Assembly: GCA_900548495.1 (NCBI GenBank) | Contig: URKT01000091.1 | Coordinates: 1 to 8,035 of the forward strand | Direction of reading: 5' to 3' | DNA from: an uncultured Collinsella sp. | GTDB lineage: Bacteria > Actinomycetota > Coriobacteriia > Coriobacteriales > Coriobacteriaceae | DNA length: 8,035 nucleotides | The notes under the pieces: generated by a model | The model's database searches: none | The model's input: only the letters and a program-made list of their open reading frames with translations | What the model was told of the DNA's origin: nothing | Position numbers and translations under genes: made by a program | Shown: piece after piece, positions 4,865 to 8,035 of the stretch | Layout: each line of letters opens with the position of its first letter | Position numbering within the stretch: the first letter of the stretch is position 1

Positions 4865-7800
4865 ATGCCCACCACCATCTCAACCGATCCGCGCGCCGCT
4901 GCCGCCGCGCTGCTGGTACCCGGCACCACCTGCCACGGCTTTGCCGTCGAGCGCTGTGAGACCGTGCCCGAGCTCGACTCGGACGCTTACGTGCTGCGCC
5001 ACACCGCCTCGGGCGCTCGCCTGCTGTACCTGGCGTGCGACGACGAGAACAAGGCCTTTGCCATTGGCTTTAAGACGCCGCCGGCCGATTCCACCGGCGT
5101 GTTCCATATTCTTGAGCACTCGGTGCTGTGCGGATCGGCTAAGTTCCCCGTCAAGGAGCCGTTTGTCGACCTGATCAAGAGCTCCATGCAGACGTTTCTC
5201 AACGCCATGACCTACCCCGACAAGACCATCTACCCCGTTGCCACCACCAACGAGCAGGATCTGTACAACCTGATGGACGTGTACCTGGACGCGGTGTTCA
5301 ACCCGGCCATCTATACCAAGCCGACCATTTTTGAGCAGGAGGGCTGGCACTACGAGCTGGACCTGCCGGAGAGCGTCGAGGGCGAGGGCGACGGCGGCTC
5401 CGCGAGCCTGCGCGAGGGCACGCTGCGCTATAACGGCGTGGTGTTCAACGAGATGAAGGGTGCGCTGTCCGACCCCATGAGTGTGCTGGACGACGCCGTC
5501 AACGCCGCGCTCTACCCCGACACCGCCTATGCACACGAGAGCGGTGGCGACCCGCGCACGATTCCCGCGCTCACCTACGAGCAGTTCCTGGACACGCACG
5601 CGCGCCACTACAATCCTTCCAACTCTTATATAACGCTCTACGGCGACCTGGACGTGGACCGCGCCCTGGCCTTTTTGGACGAGCGCTATCTGTCGCAGCC
5701 GAGTGCCGCGAGCCGCCGCATGGACGCTGCCGTCGCCGCCGGCGAGGACCCGTCCACGATGGCGCCCAATCCGCTGGGCGTGCAGGCGCCCGTGACTTGC
5801 GAGTACAAGCGCGTCGAGATGGCCACCACACCCGAGAACGCCCTGGTGGGCCTGGGCCTGGTGCTGGGCAACGCGCTCGACCGCAAACGCACGATCGCGG
5901 CGGATATCCTGTTTGAAGCACTGCTGGGCTCCAACGAAGCGCCGGTTAAGAAGGCCATTCTGTCCGCCGACCTGGGCGGCAACGTGGTGAGCTACACGGC
6001 GGCCGAGAGCCTGCAGCCCTACGAGCTCATCATGCTGCAAAACGCGCAGCCCGGCGTGGCGCGCGAGCTGCGCCGCGTGTTCCAGGACGCCTGCCGCGAC
6101 TTATGCGAACATGGCGTTCCGCGCGAGCGCCTGGAAGCCATCATCAGCAGCAACGAATACGACCTGCGCCAGCGCGACTACGGTATCGCCGACGGCGTGG
6201 CCATTGCGTGCGACGCGCTGAGCACGTGGCTCTACGATGACGACGCCGCGACGCTGGCGCTCAAGTACGGCCCGGTGTACGAGGAGCTGCGTAGCGAGCT
6301 GGACGGCAGCTATTTTGAGGACCTGCTGCGCGAGCTGGTGCTGCAGAACGATCACATGGCGCTGGTCGAGCTGGTTCCGGTAGACGCCGCCGAGGGTGCG
6401 GAGGGTGCCGAAGCTGCCGAGCTGGCTGCCGAGCGCGACGCCATGACCGATGCCGAGCTGGCGGATGTGGTCGAGTGCACGGCCGCGCTGCGTGCCGCGC
6501 AGGAGGCCGAGGACACGCCCGAGGACAAGGCCACGCTACCGCGTCTGCGTGTATCCGACATTGGCGCGGCGCGCCCCGAGCCGCCGCTCGTTGTGGACAC
6601 GACTGCGCCCATCCCCTGCCTGCGCCACGACATTCCCACCAACCGTCTTGCCTACGCCATGCAGTACTTCGACCTGAGCTGCGTCGCATTTGAGGACCTG
6701 CCCTATGTGACGCTGCTCTGCCGTCTGCTCAAGCAGCTGCCCACGCGCGAGCATTCGGCCGAGGAACTCGACAACCTGCTCGCCGGCAAGCTGGGCTTTT
6801 TGAGCTTTACGACCGAGGTCATGACGCAGCCCGACGTGGACGACGTGCGCCCCTACCTGCTGGTGAGCGCCGGCGCCCTGTCCGAAAAGATCGACGCGTT
6901 GGCGAGCTTGCCGCGCGAGGTGTGGTCGAGCACGCTGTTGCTCGATGCTGACGCCGACCGCGTTCGCGACGTGCTCACGCAGATTCGCATTGGGCTTGAG
7001 CAGGGCTTTATCAACAACGGCCACTCGGCGGCGCTCGGTCGCGCGATGAGCTACAGCTCGCCTTCGGCCGTGGTGCGCGAGCAGCTCTCGGGCGTAGACT
7101 TCTACCTGTTCCTGCGCGATTTGCTCGACCACTTTGACGAGCGCCTGGACGGCCTGCGTGCCAAGCTTGCCGAGCTGGCAGGCCGCATCTTTGTGGCCGA
7201 CGGCTGCCTGGCGAGCTTTACCGGCAGCGATGAGGACTTTAACGCGTACTGGGCCGCCGCGGGCGACTTGGGGCTGGGTGCGGGCGATGGTGCCGATACC
7301 GGCCGCGACGCTCTCGTGGTGCCGACGCCGCGCGACCGCCACGAGGCTTTCGTCATCCCCAGCGATATCTGCTTTGCGGCAAGCGCGTGCGACCCGCGTC
7401 GCCTGGGCATCGACGTGACGGGCGCCTGGGCCGTGGCTGCCAACGCGCTCTCCTACGATTACCTGTGGAACGAGATTCGCGTGAAGGGCGGCGCGTACGG
7501 CTGCGGATTCCGCGCAGCCGGCGAGCGCCAGGCGGCGTTCTACACCTACCGCGACCCGGCAATCGACCCCTCGATTGAGCGCGTGGTGCGCGCAGGTGAA
7601 TGGCTCGGCAGCTTTGAGCCCGACGAGGCCGCCTTTGAGGGCTTTATCGTGAGCTGCGTGAGCGGCATGGACGCGCCGGTGAAGCCGTACGCGCTCACCA
7701 AGCGCCGCAACACGACCTACCTGGCCGGGCTCGATCCACATGCACGCGAGGAGCGCCGCGCCCAGATGCTCGCCGCCACGCCCGGTAAGCTGCGCTCGCT

Positions 7801-7912
7801 CGGCGCCGACGTGACGCGCATCGCAGCCGAGTCGCCCACCTGCGTCTTTGGCGGCCGCGAAGTCATCGCCAAGAGTAACGCCGGCTTTAACGTAGTCGAC
7901 CTGCTGGGCTAA
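4865..7912 (+). CDS. M16C-family zinc metallopeptidase (PreP/insulinase-like)
   Basis: A 1015-residue peptidase of the clam-shell M16C type, which has both halves in one chain and degrades short peptides inside its chamber. The N-terminal half has the inverted zinc motif HILEH (H81, E84, H85) within GVFHILEHSVLCGS. It continues KEPFVDLIKSS, FLNAMTYPDKTIYPVA and NLMDVYLDAVFNP, near-identical in pattern to PreP. The third zinc ligand is E196 in GVVFNEMKGA. The HILEH-to-E196 spacing is enlarged by an acidic Gly-rich insert near 169-186. An Ala/Glu-rich hinge at about 505-556 joins the C-terminal half, which carries the substrate-binding signature IRVKGGAYGCGF (about 871-882). No signal peptide is seen, so it is cytosolic. 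ATG 4865 follows AAAGGAG; an open frame extends 174 nt upstream but has no binding site. GC-rich codon use contrasts with the AT-rich PTS intergenic regions. The natural substrate is unknown. Confidence 0.96.
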   Translation: MPTTISTDPRAAAAALLVPGTTCHGFAVERCETVPELDSDAYVLRHTASGARLLYLACDDENKAFAIGFKTPPADSTGVFHILEHSVLCGSAKFPVKEPFVDLIKSSMQTFLNAMTYPDKTIYPVATTNEQDLYNLMDVYLDAVFNPAIYTKPTIFEQEGWHYELDLPESVEGEGDGGSASLREGTLRYNGVVFNEMKGALSDPMSVLDDAVNAALYPDTAYAHESGGDPRTIPALTYEQFLDTHARHYNPSNSYITLYGDLDVDRALAFLDERYLSQPSAASRRMDAAVAAGEDPSTMAPNPLGVQAPVTCEYKRVEMATTPENALVGLGLVLGNALDRKRTIAADILFEALLGSNEAPVKKAILSADLGGNVVSYTAAESLQPYELIMLQNAQPGVARELRRVFQDACRDLCEHGVPRERLEAIISSNEYDLRQRDYGIADGVAIACDALSTWLYDDDAATLALKYGPVYEELRSELDGSYFEDLLRELVLQNDHMALVELVPVDAAEGAEGAEAAELAAERDAMTDAELADVVECTAALRAAQEAEDTPEDKATLPRLRVSDIGAARPEPPLVVDTTAPIPCLRHDIPTNRLAYAMQYFDLSCVAFEDLPYVTLLCRLLKQLPTREHSAEELDNLLAGKLGFLSFTTEVMTQPDVDDVRPYLLVSAGALSEKIDALASLPREVWSSTLLLDADADRVRDVLTQIRIGLEQGFINNGHSAALGRAMSYSSPSAVVREQLSGVDFYLFLRDLLDHFDERLDGLRAKLAELAGRIFVADGCLASFTGSDEDFNAYWAAAGDLGLGAGDGADTGRDALVVPTPRDRHEAFVIPSDICFAASACDPRRLGIDVTGAWAVAANALSYDYLWNEIRVKGGAYGCGFRAAGERQAAFYTYRDPAIDPSIERVVRAGEWLGSFEPDEAAFEGFIVSCVSGMDAPVKPYALTKRRNTTYLAGLDPHAREERRAQMLAATPGKLRSLGADVTRIAAESPTCVFGGREVIAKSNAGFNVVDLLG

Positions 7913-7916
7913 GGCA

Positions 7917-7974
7917 CGGCAATCAAAACCACCACAAAGGAGACAGCACCTTCGTGGTGGTTTTGCCGTCTTTA
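7917..7974 (+). terminator. Intrinsic terminator of the M16C gene
   Basis: AAAACCACCAC (7925-7935) pairs exactly with GTGGTGGTTTT (7954-7964). The stem continues inward past one A/C mismatch with AAGG/CCTT to an 8-nt loop, and outward past a 4-nt bulge with CGGC/GCCG. It starts 5 nt after the stop codon and is followed by TCTTTAT, a modest U-tract. The A-run on the other side also gives the opposite strand TTTT, so it may act in both directions. Confidence 0.85.
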
Positions 7975-8005
7975 TCGCGTTTGCCCAGATAAAGCCTGCC
8001 AAAAT

Positions 8006-8030
8006 AAACCTGTCCCTTTTTGGTAGGTTT
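8006..8030 (-). terminator. Weak hairpin near the right edge, possibly a terminator for a convergent gene
   Basis: AAACCT (8006-8011) and AGGTTT (8025-8030) are exact reverse complements. An inner GG/CC can extend the stem past an internal loop. On the minus strand the stem is followed by ATTTTGG; on the plus strand no T-run follows. A gene entering from the right on the minus strand would fit, but none is visible, and bases 7975-8035 contain no coding region. Confidence 0.25.
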
Positions 8031-8035
8031 GGGAG

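Noticed and set aside
7935..7989. AAAGGAG in the terminator loop as a ribosome binding site for a small GTG-started peptide
   Set aside because: The frame would be about 12 codons, made mainly from the terminator stem. A terminator explains the structure better.
6536..8002. Minus-strand open frame of 488 codons opposite the M16C gene (and a similar one at 4880-6040)
   Set aside because: Both are long because GC-rich codons on the plus strand rarely give antisense stops. The plus strand carries unmistakable M16C motifs, the antisense products are His/Arg/Ala/Val-rich with no domain, and the 488-codon frame reads across the terminator.

Overview
The window reads as chromosomal DNA from a high-GC, anaerobic gut Actinomycetota of the Coriobacteriia; a Collinsella-type genome is my best guess. 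The guess rests on the mix of a strongly GC-biased M16C peptidase gene, AT-rich intergenic promoters, strong Shine-Dalgarno sequences and a mannose-family PTS locus. It is inference, because no rRNA or other marker gene is present. The first 29 bases are not genomic: they match the end of the Illumina Nextera read-2 transposase adapter, so the left edge is an untrimmed contig end.

Minus strand, about 4.6 kb. Transcribed right to left, the order is: a GntR/HutC-type regulator (4584-3880) with its own terminator; a mannose-family PTS EIIA (3730-3311) and EIIB (3248-2775); a strong intrinsic terminator; a SIS-domain sugar-phosphate deglycase/isomerase (2580-1546); and the membrane components EIIC (1464-691) and EIID (691 to beyond the left edge). 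Together they form one sugar uptake and breakdown system. The phosphate relay runs EIIA to EIIB, EIIC/EIID move and phosphorylate the substrate, and the SIS enzyme acts on the phosphorylated product. The SIS protein has the C-terminal signature and the Glu/His pair of the FrlB/FraB/Gfr fructosamine-6-phosphate deglycases. The likely substrate is therefore an Amadori compound such as fructoselysine or glucoselysine, or another fructose-amino acid. No kinase is visible and none would be needed with PTS import.

Transcription looks split into three units (regulator; EIIA-EIIB; SIS-EIIC-EIID). Terminators separate the units, and each has an AT-rich promoter-like region. A loosely shared element with an AAAGT core lies in all three promoter regions and is the best candidate operator for the GntR protein. 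A perfect 13-bp hairpin lies between the SIS and EIIC genes.

Plus strand, 4865-7912. A 1015-residue cytosolic M16C zinc metallopeptidase (PreP/insulinase family) diverges from the regulator across a 280-bp intergenic region and ends in a strong hairpin terminator. The last ~120 bp holds no gene. No RNA genes, mobile elements or CRISPR arrays were seen. The longest gene-free stretch is the 280 bp at 4585-4864.
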